A DNA stretch of 64,000 nucleotides from Sordariomycetes sp. S80-01Y (taxonomy: Eukaryota; Ascomycota; Sordariomycetes), in NCBI GenBank assembly GCA_037042185.1, contig JAXQJY010000019.1, forward strand, positions 581,598-645,597, given 5' to 3'. Positions 34,236 through 44,212 of this stretch are shown here, in pieces. Position 1 is the first letter of the stretch. Each line of letters begins with the position of its first letter. A program made the position numbers and the translations under genes. The notes beneath the pieces were generated by a model. That model saw only the letters and a list, made by a program, of their open reading frames with translations, was not told the origin of the DNA and ran no database searches.

Positions 34236-34676
34236 CTGATGCTTTCGCAAACACGCACAAAGTAGGCACAGTGCAGCTACAAAAGACGTTACAGCTTCAC
34301 ATTTGATTTTTCCCGTTTTGACGCATTTTCCCCTTGAACTTACCTTCAGTTACGTCGTAATCATCCCGATGCCGCCAATATGGCTGCCTAGTTGACGGAA
34401 CCCCAAACGGCAAACGAGGCTTAAGCCACGAGACACCAGGCTAGGCCAAACGCTGCCGTATTCGTCGTATGGGCTCGCACCCGCGATACTTTGCATTTGC
34501 GCCTGTGAACCGTCCGGGCAGAGCAACGGATCACGAGTAGCACGTCGGCAGTATATTTGGGCACAGAATTCTTACCATGGATAGCTCTAGGCTTGTTTCG
34601 CTGACTACTATAAGTACGCCCATTCCCATCTTGAGGCATAGGATACTTAGAAACGCTTCTTGTGCAATTGATCAAA
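34236..34676. other. intergenic
   Basis: Between the GH16 gene and the LURP/tubby-like gene. A TATA-like box is noted at 34609. Nothing else seen. Confidence 0.4.
34609..34614 (+). promoter_or_regulatory. TATA-like box
   Basis: TATAAG lies 68 bases upstream of the ATG at 34677. Confidence 0.4.
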
Positions 34677-35339
34677 ATGGAGAATGACCAAAACCCAAGT
34701 GCTGTCTACCCCCATAAGAGTTTCAAGCTCATCCAGCCAGCCTGGTCAACCGTCTACACCTACATACCCGCCTCCGCCCCAAACCACAAAACCGCAACTC
34801 CCCTCTTCGTCGTTAGCATCTCGAGCTTTAAGCCTCACAAACCCCATCTCATCCTGCACAGCGGCCCGGACCGCAAGACTTCACCCGCCGTAGCGTGCTC
34901 CTGGATCATCGCCACCTCGCGCTCCAGCAAGGTCGGCCTCGGCGACGTCGTCAGCGCCCCGGACAGCGTCATCTGGGAGGACTTCAAGCAGGAGACCCTG
35001 CGCGGGTCCGAGTTCAGCTGGGGCCTGGACTTGCACGGCGGACGGAGGTCTCTTCGCTGGAAGAGGACGTCGCATCACGCGGTTGACGGGAAGAAGGCTA
35101 ACCACTGGAGCACGAGGAACTGGAAGCTTGTGAGCAAAGACGACAACAACGAGATCATATGTGTCTTTACGAGCGAGGGTGGGCTGACTACTGTGTGCGG
35201 TACGCTGCAATTCAACGTTGATTGGGGGACTGACTTTGAGCACATGGTACTCATGACGATGGCATATCTGTGAGTATTCATCGTGGAAACTCGATCTTTA
35301 GCTAATGTATCCTCCAGGCATCGGCACGACAATATGTAG
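34677..35339 (+). CDS. LURP-one/tubby C-terminal-like domain protein (tentative)
   Basis: Exons 34677-35269 and 35318-35339 join across a 48-bp intron to 204 aa; the second exon adds only a seven-residue tail (LHRHDNM). The open frame upstream begins with a non-ATG codon, so 34677 is the start. The protein is soluble and beta-rich. A pattern of strands with FKLIQPAW, LILHSGPD, a central WEDFKQETLRGSEFSWGL and NWKLVSKDDNNEIICVF resembles the fungal LURP1-related/tubby-C-like family. Members bind lipid or act as scaffolds; no enzyme residues are visible. The family call is by eye only, and the alternative is an unrelated beta-rich protein. Confidence 0.6.
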
Positions 35340-35651
35340 ACTGCAAGATGGATTGAGTGGCATATCTCTCGCACGCTTCTCCTGTCGGTGATAAGACCAA
35401 CAATCGCCTAACTCCGTCAGATGGCTGGTCAGGTATCTACAAGGGATATAATTCCGTAGCCTGTGTTAAAATCTCTCTACATCAAACCCAATGGGGGCCA
35501 GATGAGGCGCATTTGTAATGTCAGGAACATGCTTACCGTTCGGGTAACTCGCATGAAGCCCCCGCTTCGCTCATTCTCTCGAGCCGTCAACATTCATCAT
35601 CCACCGCAGAGCCGTCCTCATCGTAGATTTGCAGATTCAGTCGGTAGCAAA
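35340..35651. other. intergenic
   Basis: A short spacer between two rightward genes. No element stands out. Confidence 0.4.
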
Positions 35652-36149
35652 ATGCCCATCCCCATCATCCTCTGCGGCAAGACAGAAGCCATCGGCGCAG
35701 GCGTCATCCAGGGCCTCAAGCCGGAGTACGAGGGTTAGCCGAGCCTCCCCGCCGTTTGGAACCCATTTCGCTGACGCTCTCCAGTCGTGCACTTCATCCT
35801 TGGCCCTGAGGCCGCAATCGACGAGATTCCAGTCATTCTAAAGGGCCAGACGCTCGCGTCCCAGAGCAGCACCCTTGGCACGTCCAATGATGCTGTCCGA
35901 CCCAAGGCCATCGTCCTCGGCGGCGGCTTCGTCGGGGTCTTTGAGAATGTAAAGAGTGAAGTTGAGAAGCAGTTCGCGCAGAGCGGCGGTAGTAGGGTTG
36001 CTTGGTGCATGCACGATGCAAGCAAGCCGCACCCGCCGCCGGGGCCAGAGTATGGCAAGGTTGTTATGGAGAGGTGCAAGGAGTTGCTGGGCCGGCTGCA
36101 GAGCGAAGGGAAGTTAGATGACGGGAGAACCGAGACGTACTACTACTAG
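35652..36149 (+). CDS. conserved-looking 148-aa fungal protein of unknown function
   Basis: Exons 35652-35733 and 35785-36149 join in frame to 148 aa across a 51-bp intron (gttagc...ctccag). The start MPIPIILCGKTEAIGAGV and a later IVLGGGFVGVF suggest a small alpha/beta (Rossmann- or flavodoxin-like) sheet with glycine-rich turns. It ends in a Tyr-rich tail (TETYYY). There is no signal or membrane segment, so it is probably cytosolic. The opening motif is one I associate with widespread uncharacterised filamentous-fungal proteins. No function can be assigned. Confidence 0.8.
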
Positions 36150-36360
36150 TGAGCAGTTTCACCGAGAGAAGCATGTGGCAGGCTAAGATCATTACTGAAT
36201 CCGTGCTTGAATGTGGTGTGGTGTTGAAAGTACAACGGCCGCCTTGGCTCTATATCTATCCAATGTTGAACCATTCCCAAACGCCAGTTGAATGCAAGTC
36301 GTAGTCCATCCTTCGTTGAGAAGATTCCATTCGTTCCATCATGCCCAACGCGGGCCTCAA

Positions 36361-38877
36361 TTATTTCTTCTGCCGGAGCAATGAGCCTAGGACGCTGGAT
36401 TGCTTAGCCTCCATCTCCAGGAACTCGCCCTCGTCTGTCGACTGTATCGTCACGGCGCCGCCCGCTCCGACGCGCCATATCTCATGTTTGTTCGAGATTT
36501 CGCGTTCTTTATCTTCACCGTCGCCAGGAGCAGTCCCGTTTGCGCCCATTGCCGTCTCGTTGACATTGCGCATCGCGGTCCGAATCACGACTGAGAAGTC
36601 GCCTGCTCCTCCAACATCCATATACCCGAGGACCCCGGAATAGACACCCCTAGGTCGCTTCTCAATATCTCTCAGAATCTCACAGCTCCTCTTCTTGGGC
36701 GCCCCTGTCATGCTCCCCGGCGGCAACGACTGCTTCAGCACGTCCAAGCCCCGAGCCTGCCCGGGGCCCTTCTCCGGCAACTGCCCCTCGATGACGGACA
36801 CGAGTTGATAGACCGTCTCGTACTCCTCGACCACCATCAGCTTAGGGACGCTCGTAGACTCCGCCCCTATCACTCCGCTGAGGTCATGGCGGATGAGGTC
36901 AACAATCATCAGATTCTCGGCACGTTCTTTTGAGCTTTCCAAGATAGCATGTGCCTGCTCGCGAGTCACGTCCGGGCCTTTCTTGACGGTGCCCTTGATG
37001 GGACGGAACTGGCAACGTCCCTCGCGCGTCCATCTGAGGAAGCGCTCGGGGCTGCTCCCTACGACCGTGACGCCGGATAGATTGAGGTAGGCACCGAAGG
37101 GGGCAGGGTTGTTTTGGCGGAGGCGTTTGTACAGAGCCCACTCATTGAGGCCCTTGCCCGACTCGTTGAGCGGAACGCGAATCTGGGTCTCGTCGGTGAG
37201 ACAAAGCTCATAAGAGTCCCCAGAAGCAAGGGACTCCTGGCAACGAAGGACTTTGTTCCTGTACTCCATCTCGCCAGGGCGCTTGATGTCAGCGTGGAGC
37301 AGTGCATCGCTGAGAGCGGCGGACTCCTCCAAGGAGGCCTTTGCTGCCGTGGAGTGACCCCCGATCTTCTGTCGCTTGCCGTTTGACTCTGCCCAAATAT
37401 CCACCGTGGGCGCTAATTCGCTTTGAAGTATCTCTATGACCTTCTTCGTCTGATCGATCCAAGCAGAGTCGTTGGCCCACAAGGACTGGATGTAAGCCGT
37501 TGAAGTGGCGTGGTCAAAGACCACGCTTCGATGGATGAAGGCAAAGTTGATGTCCGGTACGCCTCCTGTAGCACACGAGGAGTGGGACGCGACCTCTAGT
37601 GTCTCGAGTCCAGCTTCGTAGGAGATGTAGCCCATGAATCCGCCCCAGAAGGGACATTGACGCTGTTGCCTGCAATCTAGATCACCTGGCGTCGAAGCCG
37701 GACTGTCCTCTTCGAAATAGGTCTCTTCCGAGTGACTTGGCTCATGTAGGTCCAAAGCCTCTTGCAGAACAGGCCAAACGTCTTCGATGCTGTCCACGCC
37801 TAGCGACCTCATCTCTCCTTCAGCGTAGCCATAACGAAGACGCTTCTCAGCAACCCTGTAGGTGACTTTCATGGTCTGATTTGGAGTGACGAACCCGAGG
37901 ATGCTAAATTCTCCGGATTTGTGTCCTTGCGAGTCCAGTAGGACGACTTCTCGACGTCCATGGCCTTTGCCCTTTTGCACGAGAGCTTCGACAAGGCGCG
38001 ACGGCGCAACATCCGGAGCGTCTACCTTGCTCCATTGAAGTGTGACCGTATCGTTGGGGATCTGGGCCCGAATTTGGCGACCAATGCTCTTTCGTTGCTT
38101 GTCGTTTCTCGACGCCTGCTCAGGCTGCTGCTCGCTTTCGACCTTCACAGCCAGAGGCGACTGAATTGATCGCTTAGCTTGCCTACTACGCGATGTTGAC
38201 CAGTCTGTGGCCTCTTTCCACCAATTCTTGATCATCACCTGTCCAGCAGCAGACGTACAGATCGACTCGGGATGAAACTGGACTCCCCAGAACGGCTTCT
38301 CCGTATGTCGCGCCCCCATCAGAATGGGACCATTAATTTCGTCGTCCGCATCCCAAGCTAATGGCTGCAGCGTAGGGCAAGCATCCGAAGGTTCGTAGAA
38401 CACCTTGATGCCCTCCCTGGTGCCGATGTCCACTTTTAGCGAGTGGTACTGCGTTGCGTCCAAATCAGTGACCCCGGCAAAGATGTCGATTCCCTCATGG
38501 CTCACACGGCTGACTATGCCATGCCTAGCCCTCGTCAACTCCCTGACTGCAGCACCCTGCGAGTGACACAGCGACTGGAACCCTAGGCAGACCCCCAATA
38601 TCGGCACGATGTCCGCGTCGCTCAACCTCCAGAGTCTGTCGATGAAGCCGATGTCCTCTGGATTAGCAGGATGCCCGGGGCCTGGACCTACGACGACTGC
38701 ATCATAGCACGCCAATAGCCCCGCCAGGTCGTCGATGTCCTCGTTCATGCGCTTCACTGTGATGGCCACGTCGAGGGTCTGAGAGAGGAGACCGACGATG
38801 TTATTGGTGAAAGAGTCGAAGGCGTCAATGAAGAGAATTCGCGGGCGATTGCGCCCTGACGCCGCCATAGATGCCAT
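36361..38877 (-). CDS. ABZ1: aminodeoxychorismate (PABA) synthase, bifunctional
   Basis: An uninterrupted 838-aa frame. The N-terminal class I glutamine amidotransferase (~12-210) has the Cys nucleophile in GVCLGFQS (C97) and the His/Glu pair in WGVQFHPES (H202, E204). The C-terminal chorismate-using domain (~400-830) has FRPIKGT near residue 626 (minus strand, ~37000). The Lys in PIKGT is the mark of aminodeoxychorismate synthase, whereas anthranilate synthase has PIAGT. LPPGSMTGAPKKRSCE near the end is the conserved active-site segment. It makes 4-amino-4-deoxychorismate from chorismate and glutamine for p-aminobenzoate and folate. The fused glutaminase-synthase form is normal in fungi. The name follows yeast usage. 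Confidence 0.95.
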   Translation of the reverse strand: MASMAASGRNRPRILFIDAFDSFTNNIVGLLSQTLDVAITVKRMNEDIDDLAGLLACYDAVVVGPGPGHPANPEDIGFIDRLWRLSDADIVPILGVCLGFQSLCHSQGAAVRELTRARHGIVSRVSHEGIDIFAGVTDLDATQYHSLKVDIGTREGIKVFYEPSDACPTLQPLAWDADDEINGPILMGARHTEKPFWGVQFHPESICTSAAGQVMIKNWWKEATDWSTSRSRQAKRSIQSPLAVKVESEQQPEQASRNDKQRKSIGRQIRAQIPNDTVTLQWSKVDAPDVAPSRLVEALVQKGKGHGRREVVLLDSQGHKSGEFSILGFVTPNQTMKVTYRVAEKRLRYGYAEGEMRSLGVDSIEDVWPVLQEALDLHEPSHSEETYFEEDSPASTPGDLDCRQQRQCPFWGGFMGYISYEAGLETLEVASHSSCATGGVPDINFAFIHRSVVFDHATSTAYIQSLWANDSAWIDQTKKVIEILQSELAPTVDIWAESNGKRQKIGGHSTAAKASLEESAALSDALLHADIKRPGEMEYRNKVLRCQESLASGDSYELCLTDETQIRVPLNESGKGLNEWALYKRLRQNNPAPFGAYLNLSGVTVVGSSPERFLRWTREGRCQFRPIKGTVKKGPDVTREQAHAILESSKERAENLMIVDLIRHDLSGVIGAESTSVPKLMVVEEYETVYQLVSVIEGQLPEKGPGQARGLDVLKQSLPPGSMTGAPKKRSCEILRDIEKRPRGVYSGVLGYMDVGGAGDFSVVIRTAMRNVNETAMGANGTAPGDGEDKEREISNKHEIWRVGAGGAVTIQSTDEGEFLEMEAKQSSVLGSLLRQKK

Positions 38878-39967
38878 GATGCTGTGACTCTGGTGTTTGT
38901 CGTCGAATCATAAACCGCTCATCTGATAAGACATAGCCGAGCCAGCGGCTGCAGGGGATGCGTGTCTCGGGGTTCGCACACGTCGTTCGACTTTCAGGTG
39001 AGACCCGGCATCATGTAAATGAATTTGAGTAATAGGAGGAATAATGTAGTACAAAGCTGTTTCTTGAAGGTGACGGAGTTGGAGCTTATCAAAATTTCGA
39101 GGCGCGAGTCGTGGCTTGCATCGGCTTGAGCCGGAGTCACTGGGCGCTAAGCCTAATTGATGCCCTGAAGCGTCCCAATATATTTGACACCCACTGCGGG
39201 TGCCAAAACACACGCTTTTCACAGGGCTGCCGTTTGCACTTTCGAGAAGCACGTGAACCCCCATCGTAACACAGAACTTCATTGTTGCCTCAGTGCGCCC
39301 TCACTTTCACGTCCGCAGTCTCGCGGTGAGCCGCTCGTCTGTCAAGAGCCAACAGGGATCTAGCAAATCACCCATTGTTCAACCCCTGCTGAAATGACCG
39401 GGCTTCGAAATGGTGAGAAAGGGGATCTACAGCGACAGCTCATTGCATCAATGCGCAGCTGCTCGAAGCAAACACTGTGCCTACTTACTGTGACTGTGTT
39501 TGTGATGGTCAGAGGGTTCTAGAATGACTTCCTCTGCATGCTGGGCCGACTAGTTGTGGTGAAGGCCTCCTCAACTTGTGGCTGCGGACAGCTGCCAGCA
39601 CTACAGTAGAGAGCCACGTCAACTGTGCTTCAAGCGTACTTCCATTTGTTTCTGCTGTTGTTTGATCGTCTCAGCTTTGTTTTCCAGCCCGAAACGAACT
39701 TGACAGTCCAGTGAAGTGGACAAACTGCTGCCTTAATCATCTCGGCCTCCCATCTTCTCTCAGATCGATTTGTTTTTCCTCTTCCTTCAACAGGTCTGCT
39801 TCTCAACCCTGCCTTCTTTCATCTAACAGCAATTCGAACCATCATCAGCCCTGAAGCCGACACTGCATCCCCAACGAGCTAACGTCTGACAAGTACAAGA
39901 GAGCAACGGCCTCCTATCGAAACCAAGTGTGCTAGAACCTCTGAGTGAGGTGCAGAGGCCCCTCCTA
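38878..39967. other. 1.1-kb divergent promoter region
   Basis: Shared upstream DNA of the PABA synthase (left) and the DUF6604-like gene (right). A CT-rich tract at 39740-39830 precedes the right-hand gene and is typical of fungal promoters. No other feature seen. Confidence 0.45.
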
Positions 39968-42919
39968 ATGATGTCTTCACATAATGCCTATGCGCAGTAC
40001 AAGCGCGACACCAACTGCCTCCTCTACTGGATCATCAACACCTCCAATGCCGTCCTCCAGAGATCCGGTCCTGCGCTGCCACCCCGTGTTGACGCACCGT
40101 CTTCACCAGTGACGCGGAACATCACAGGTCAGATCACGGTCGCCGGACTCATAGACATGTCCAGGAGCATTGCCTCTCATACCAGAAGTATCCCTTCCAC
40201 TATCTTCCGTCTGTTTCAGTCCGTCATTCATGCCCGTCAGAAGGCCGCCTCGCTATACCAGCAAGCTTCTGACGACGCCGCTGATGTGGACTTGGAGACG
40301 AGCAATCAGAAGCACCAGCACTTCATCAGCGCCTTAATAGAAGCCTTCAAGGCACTCGGGGGGCAGGATTGGGTGAAGGAACAGAAGGCGGCGAATAAAA
40401 CGAAGGAAGTTGAAGAAGATGCCCTCAAAGTCATATTCGAGAACCAATTCGCTGCCCTAAACATAGGCACCCCGACCGACCCCGACGACGACAACAGCGA
40501 AGACAGCCTCGACACCCCCTGCGAGAAAAATGAGAAGCGAAGTCGTCATTCCCGAAAGAACCCAAAGGCCAAGAAGAAGAGCAGATCCAAGCCCAAGGCC
40601 CAGCCCAAGCCGCCCATGCTCGAGGATGTGCCTCTTGAGAGCTACAGAATCATAGACGAGCACAACGCTGGCAATGTCATCATGACGGACTTTCTTTTCG
40701 CGACCGAAGACCTCTTCACCCAGATGGGGAGGCACCGCGGCCATGTTCAGCTCTGCTGGCAGGAAGTTGCCTACAAGGGGCTGAACAGCGCCGTGGCCGC
40801 TGGCGTCACCAACTGCGCCGTCTCCATGGTCATGGATACGGTATCTGAAATATTCATTGACTTCCCTGGCCATGAATCCTATGAGACCTGCATGAAGACC
40901 GTTACGCGAGGCGACCCGAGCAAGGTGCAGGGGCAGTTCCAGTGCGTGCTCATGACCCACGGCGGTGACGCTCGCCAGGCTGAGCACTCCAAGGAGAGCT
41001 ATATTGACGTCTATGAACACCTTCAGGTCAATACCTTTTACAACCTTCGCGAATTCCTGCATGACTTCCAGAAGAACCACAATGGGAGGCCGACGAAGCG
41101 AATGGCTGCCGAGTGCTCGGACTGGCAAGCTGATCTCAACCTCCAGAGCGCGACAAAGGAGGAGAGGCTTCGGTGGCGGCGCTCGCTGACCATCAATTGG
41201 CTTTACGATCTGGTCAACCAATTCTCGGCTCCTGTGTGGAAGGCAAATGCCAAAGCTGGGAGAACCTATGACTTTGCCAAAGTGGACTGGACGTCGAGCC
41301 CATGGTGCTCTCAGCGTCGCCTCTTTGGCCACAAGATGAACTCCTTTGCCCGGGAGGTTACCCAGCTCGCATGGAAACCTACCAGTGTCAATATCGTGGG
41401 CAAGATCCTGCCGCAACACGTCTTCCAACTCACTTGTCTCATTGACTCATTTACCGTGGCTCGAGGATGGCTCAACCACCCACTTGAAGGACACGTGCTG
41501 CAGCCTCCGGCGAGTGACTTCTTGCCAAAGCGTGATATTGATCTCTTTCTATACGAGACCGATGAGCGTCTAGGACGTGGCTGGCTGTCCGCCGTGCCCA
41601 AAATCAGGAGCGGTCTCGTGAAGACGGAGCTGTTTGATGGGTTCGAGGGGTTTTGCGAACCCACCATTAGCTTGATCGAGACTGTCGCTGACGAGTTTCG
41701 CAATTTCCTTGGGGAAGCAAGAGAGTCTCACGGAGTAGGCCCCATTCCACACTCGCGCTTCATGTCCACTGCCCCCGGTGGAAATGGTCTCTCCGTCTAC
41801 TGTCCCTACTTCTGCGGTGATGGGCTTCTCGAGGCCTTGGACATCGCACTCCATGTAGGGCTAGAGCTCTGGGATGCCACGCCCGAGACATTCCTCATGG
41901 TTCATCTCTACAACATGATGGCGGAGCGCGGTGTGCCTCGATACGTCAAGTACATCAACGGCGTCTGGGCCTACTGCGCGGGGATCTTCACCGAAGACAT
42001 CTTCGGCAGCCGGACTGTCCCGCTCGACAAGCATTCTGCAGTCCTCGCCCAGCGTATGGGAGAGATTTGCGGTAAGTGGAGGCTACAGTCGTTTCGGAAG
42101 AACAAGGCTGTCAATGCACAAGTCAAGAACGCCAAGACGACTGCCCAGCGCCTGGAGAGCAGCATGCCCGTTGTTTTCAAGACGAAAACATTCACGTCAG
42201 CGCTCCTCAAGGCTGAATTCAATATTGACCGTGTGCCTGATGAAGACATCCGCTGGGAAACAAATATGGGCCTCATCCGGCTCGATGCGATCAAAGTCAT
42301 CACCGACCCCGAGACTGGCAAGCAGAAGCTGGAGGACTGCGAGATGGTCCTCCGATCTCGTGGGCGCGGCATGAAAGATACTGACTTCCTCGAGAACAAG
42401 TCCAAGCACGGCCCTGTTCTCGGCACCGACGATCCAGTGACGGGGTGTCTGAACATGCCGGACCACGTCAAGGCCAACTCCACCTGGCACCAGCTCACCA
42501 TGCCCGGACTCGCCAAACGCTCTCAGTTCGACGAACCCAGCATCCTCGAGGCGATCAAAGACGACCTCTTCGCCGAGATCTGCGGCCGGCGCGTGCCGTA
42601 CCTGGGCATCAACTATCTCTGGGGTTGCGGCTGGGCTCAGACGACGTTCGAAAAGATCGAGGCCGCTCTTTGCGAGAGGTCTCATCCGGCGTGGGGCTGT
42701 ATCTACACTCCCGGTTCACTGTTGCAGGACAATCGGTGTGTCCTGACGGAGATTGCGCTGAAGGGAGGTGATGACGAGCTGTGCAGGGTCATAGGAGATG
42801 TATTTGACAAGGTGTGCGGCAGGGTGGAGAGTGTGACCTACTGGGATTTGGAGGAGGATGGGGAGAAGGGGATAGGGTTGCATGCCTACAAGCCCGACCA
42901 GAAGTGCAACATCATGTAA
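39968..42919 (+). CDS. DUF6604-like fungal protein, 983 aa
   Basis: A single long frame. An upstream non-ATG codon extends it by 13 residues, but MMSSHNAYAQYKRDTN is the natural start. The N-terminus (YAQYKRDTNCLLYWIINTSN) is characteristic of the DUF6604 domain of large fungal proteins. Residues ~100-170 are helical. Residues ~175-220 are a charged, disordered linker with an acidic stretch then a basic KKKSRSKPKAQPKPP run that could be a nuclear signal. The remaining ~700 residues are globular and mixed alpha/beta, with no motif I recognise; a Cys-rich C-terminus ends in CNIM. No membrane segment. Function is unknown. The C-terminal CxxM is CaaX-like (prenylation), but the first middle residue is polar, so I do not rely on it. 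Confidence 0.85.
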   Translation: MMSSHNAYAQYKRDTNCLLYWIINTSNAVLQRSGPALPPRVDAPSSPVTRNITGQITVAGLIDMSRSIASHTRSIPSTIFRLFQSVIHARQKAASLYQQASDDAADVDLETSNQKHQHFISALIEAFKALGGQDWVKEQKAANKTKEVEEDALKVIFENQFAALNIGTPTDPDDDNSEDSLDTPCEKNEKRSRHSRKNPKAKKKSRSKPKAQPKPPMLEDVPLESYRIIDEHNAGNVIMTDFLFATEDLFTQMGRHRGHVQLCWQEVAYKGLNSAVAAGVTNCAVSMVMDTVSEIFIDFPGHESYETCMKTVTRGDPSKVQGQFQCVLMTHGGDARQAEHSKESYIDVYEHLQVNTFYNLREFLHDFQKNHNGRPTKRMAAECSDWQADLNLQSATKEERLRWRRSLTINWLYDLVNQFSAPVWKANAKAGRTYDFAKVDWTSSPWCSQRRLFGHKMNSFAREVTQLAWKPTSVNIVGKILPQHVFQLTCLIDSFTVARGWLNHPLEGHVLQPPASDFLPKRDIDLFLYETDERLGRGWLSAVPKIRSGLVKTELFDGFEGFCEPTISLIETVADEFRNFLGEARESHGVGPIPHSRFMSTAPGGNGLSVYCPYFCGDGLLEALDIALHVGLELWDATPETFLMVHLYNMMAERGVPRYVKYINGVWAYCAGIFTEDIFGSRTVPLDKHSAVLAQRMGEICGKWRLQSFRKNKAVNAQVKNAKTTAQRLESSMPVVFKTKTFTSALLKAEFNIDRVPDEDIRWETNMGLIRLDAIKVITDPETGKQKLEDCEMVLRSRGRGMKDTDFLENKSKHGPVLGTDDPVTGCLNMPDHVKANSTWHQLTMPGLAKRSQFDEPSILEAIKDDLFAEICGRRVPYLGINYLWGCGWAQTTFEKIEAALCERSHPAWGCIYTPGSLLQDNRCVLTEIALKGGDDELCRVIGDVFDKVCGRVESVTYWDLEEDGEKGIGLHAYKPDQKCNIM

Positions 42920-44212
42920 AGAGGCGTGCGTTCCTGTTCTAAACGCTGGGAGCAAGAAGTCGACATTCCGGTGTCATGCCGGACCATGCACACCTTGCTC
43001 TCAACTTTCGATCACAAGCCTGTAATCTATCTGATGGGATGGTTCCTCAAGGAGTCTTGTCGGTTGGGGAGTTATGTCACATAGCTTACCCGGCCCAAAT
43101 GATAATGCTGAGCCCTGCCATGTTGCCAGCTCACCAATCGCCTCCGCTCCGTATTGAATATGTAAAAGGCAGCACCCTTCATTAGAAGAAGAATATTGAA
43201 CACTAGCCTAACGAACAAATATCTGAATCTGCCAAGGTACTTAAGGCTGTCCAGCCGAAGATTTAAGGCCGCATCACGATGGACCCATGCCAGCTCCAGA
43301 CTCTCTGCGGATGCAGCACAGTCCGGGGCCCCGGACAAGCGCGTCTATCGCTTCCCCAAACTATGTCCGTTCCAAGCGACGACAGTCTTGGCTCGACTCT
43401 ACGCGGTCTGGGGGCCATCATGAGTCATGCTATCAAGAACAGAACTCAGGGCTCGGCTCCAAGCGACGTACTCCGTACCGCGCAAACCACCGTCGGCTGG
43501 GGTCTCACAAGCTCATCTCGGCTGGATCGGCTGGAACGCCAACCTCGCTCATCTCTTCTCCAACTTCTCCGCATTGTGCGTCTCAAGAGAAGCCCGAATG
43601 TCAAGCCTCGCCGTCTGTCTTGCTGCTACACAACGTCATCCGTCGCGTCGGCAGGCTCGTTTCTTCTCCCGCTGGTCACGAGTTGTGCGACACGAGGCGC
43701 CGCACGGCCTGATCAGGGGCAGATTTGCCAATCAAACTGCGGCTATTGGCCCGACTCCTGAGGCCCGCGAGTCGGGGGTCCCCCGTGATAAGAGGCGTCG
43801 GGCTTTAACGATAAGACGCTCGGGCTTCATGATAAGGCGTCGCCGCGGGCTGGTCCCCGAGAATTTCTCCTTTGGTACGCGAAGCTTCATCTCGACCCTC
43901 TGGCTATTTACTGGGCTGGATTGACGCGGCGGAGAATCATTCGGGGTGAGTTTGTTCCTTGATGGCTTCAGAGGATTCTTTGATTAATCGTGAAAGGCAG
44001 GTCATTGAGTCTTGACGCGTGATCATCCAGTTTCTCTGTGTCAAAGCTCCTCATCATTCGCTGGGGTCGTGCCGTGGCAAGCCGACTTACACCGCGTCGG
44101 TGTGAAGGACTCACATCGTCTCTCAACTTCGACTTCCTGTAAACGTTTCGACTTCGACAGTTCATTCAATTCTGTCGCAGCTGCATGGGCTGAAGGATCG
44201 CGAGCAGTCGTC
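42920..44212. other. 1.3-kb intergenic region upstream of sulfite oxidase
   Basis: No gene is supported. The right half is the sulfite oxidase promoter. It contains CCAAT at 43728-43732, ATTGG (inverse CCAAT) at 43745-43749 and a GATAAG cluster described separately. ORFs in this region have no recognisable homology. Confidence 0.5.
43787..43836 (+). promoter_or_regulatory. three phased GATAAG motifs upstream of sulfite oxidase
   Basis: GATAAG occurs at 43787, 43810 and 43831, spaced 23 and 21 bases, about two helical turns each, so all face one side of the DNA. They form a degenerate ~22-bp tandem repeat with GC-rich spacers sharing gcgtcgggct-like sequence. GATAAG is the core site of fungal GATA factors such as AreA (nitrogen) and SreA (iron). 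They lie 380-430 bases upstream of the ATG at 44213. Confidence 0.6.

Noticed and set aside
39929-39967. 13-codon upstream extension of the DUF6604-like gene
   Set aside because: It begins with GTG; the ATG at 39968 precedes the conserved N-terminal motif.
43196-43924. several plus-strand frames upstream of sulfite oxidase as a gene
   Set aside because: The three overlapping frames share no clear start or domain, and the region carries promoter-like CCAAT and GATA motifs instead.
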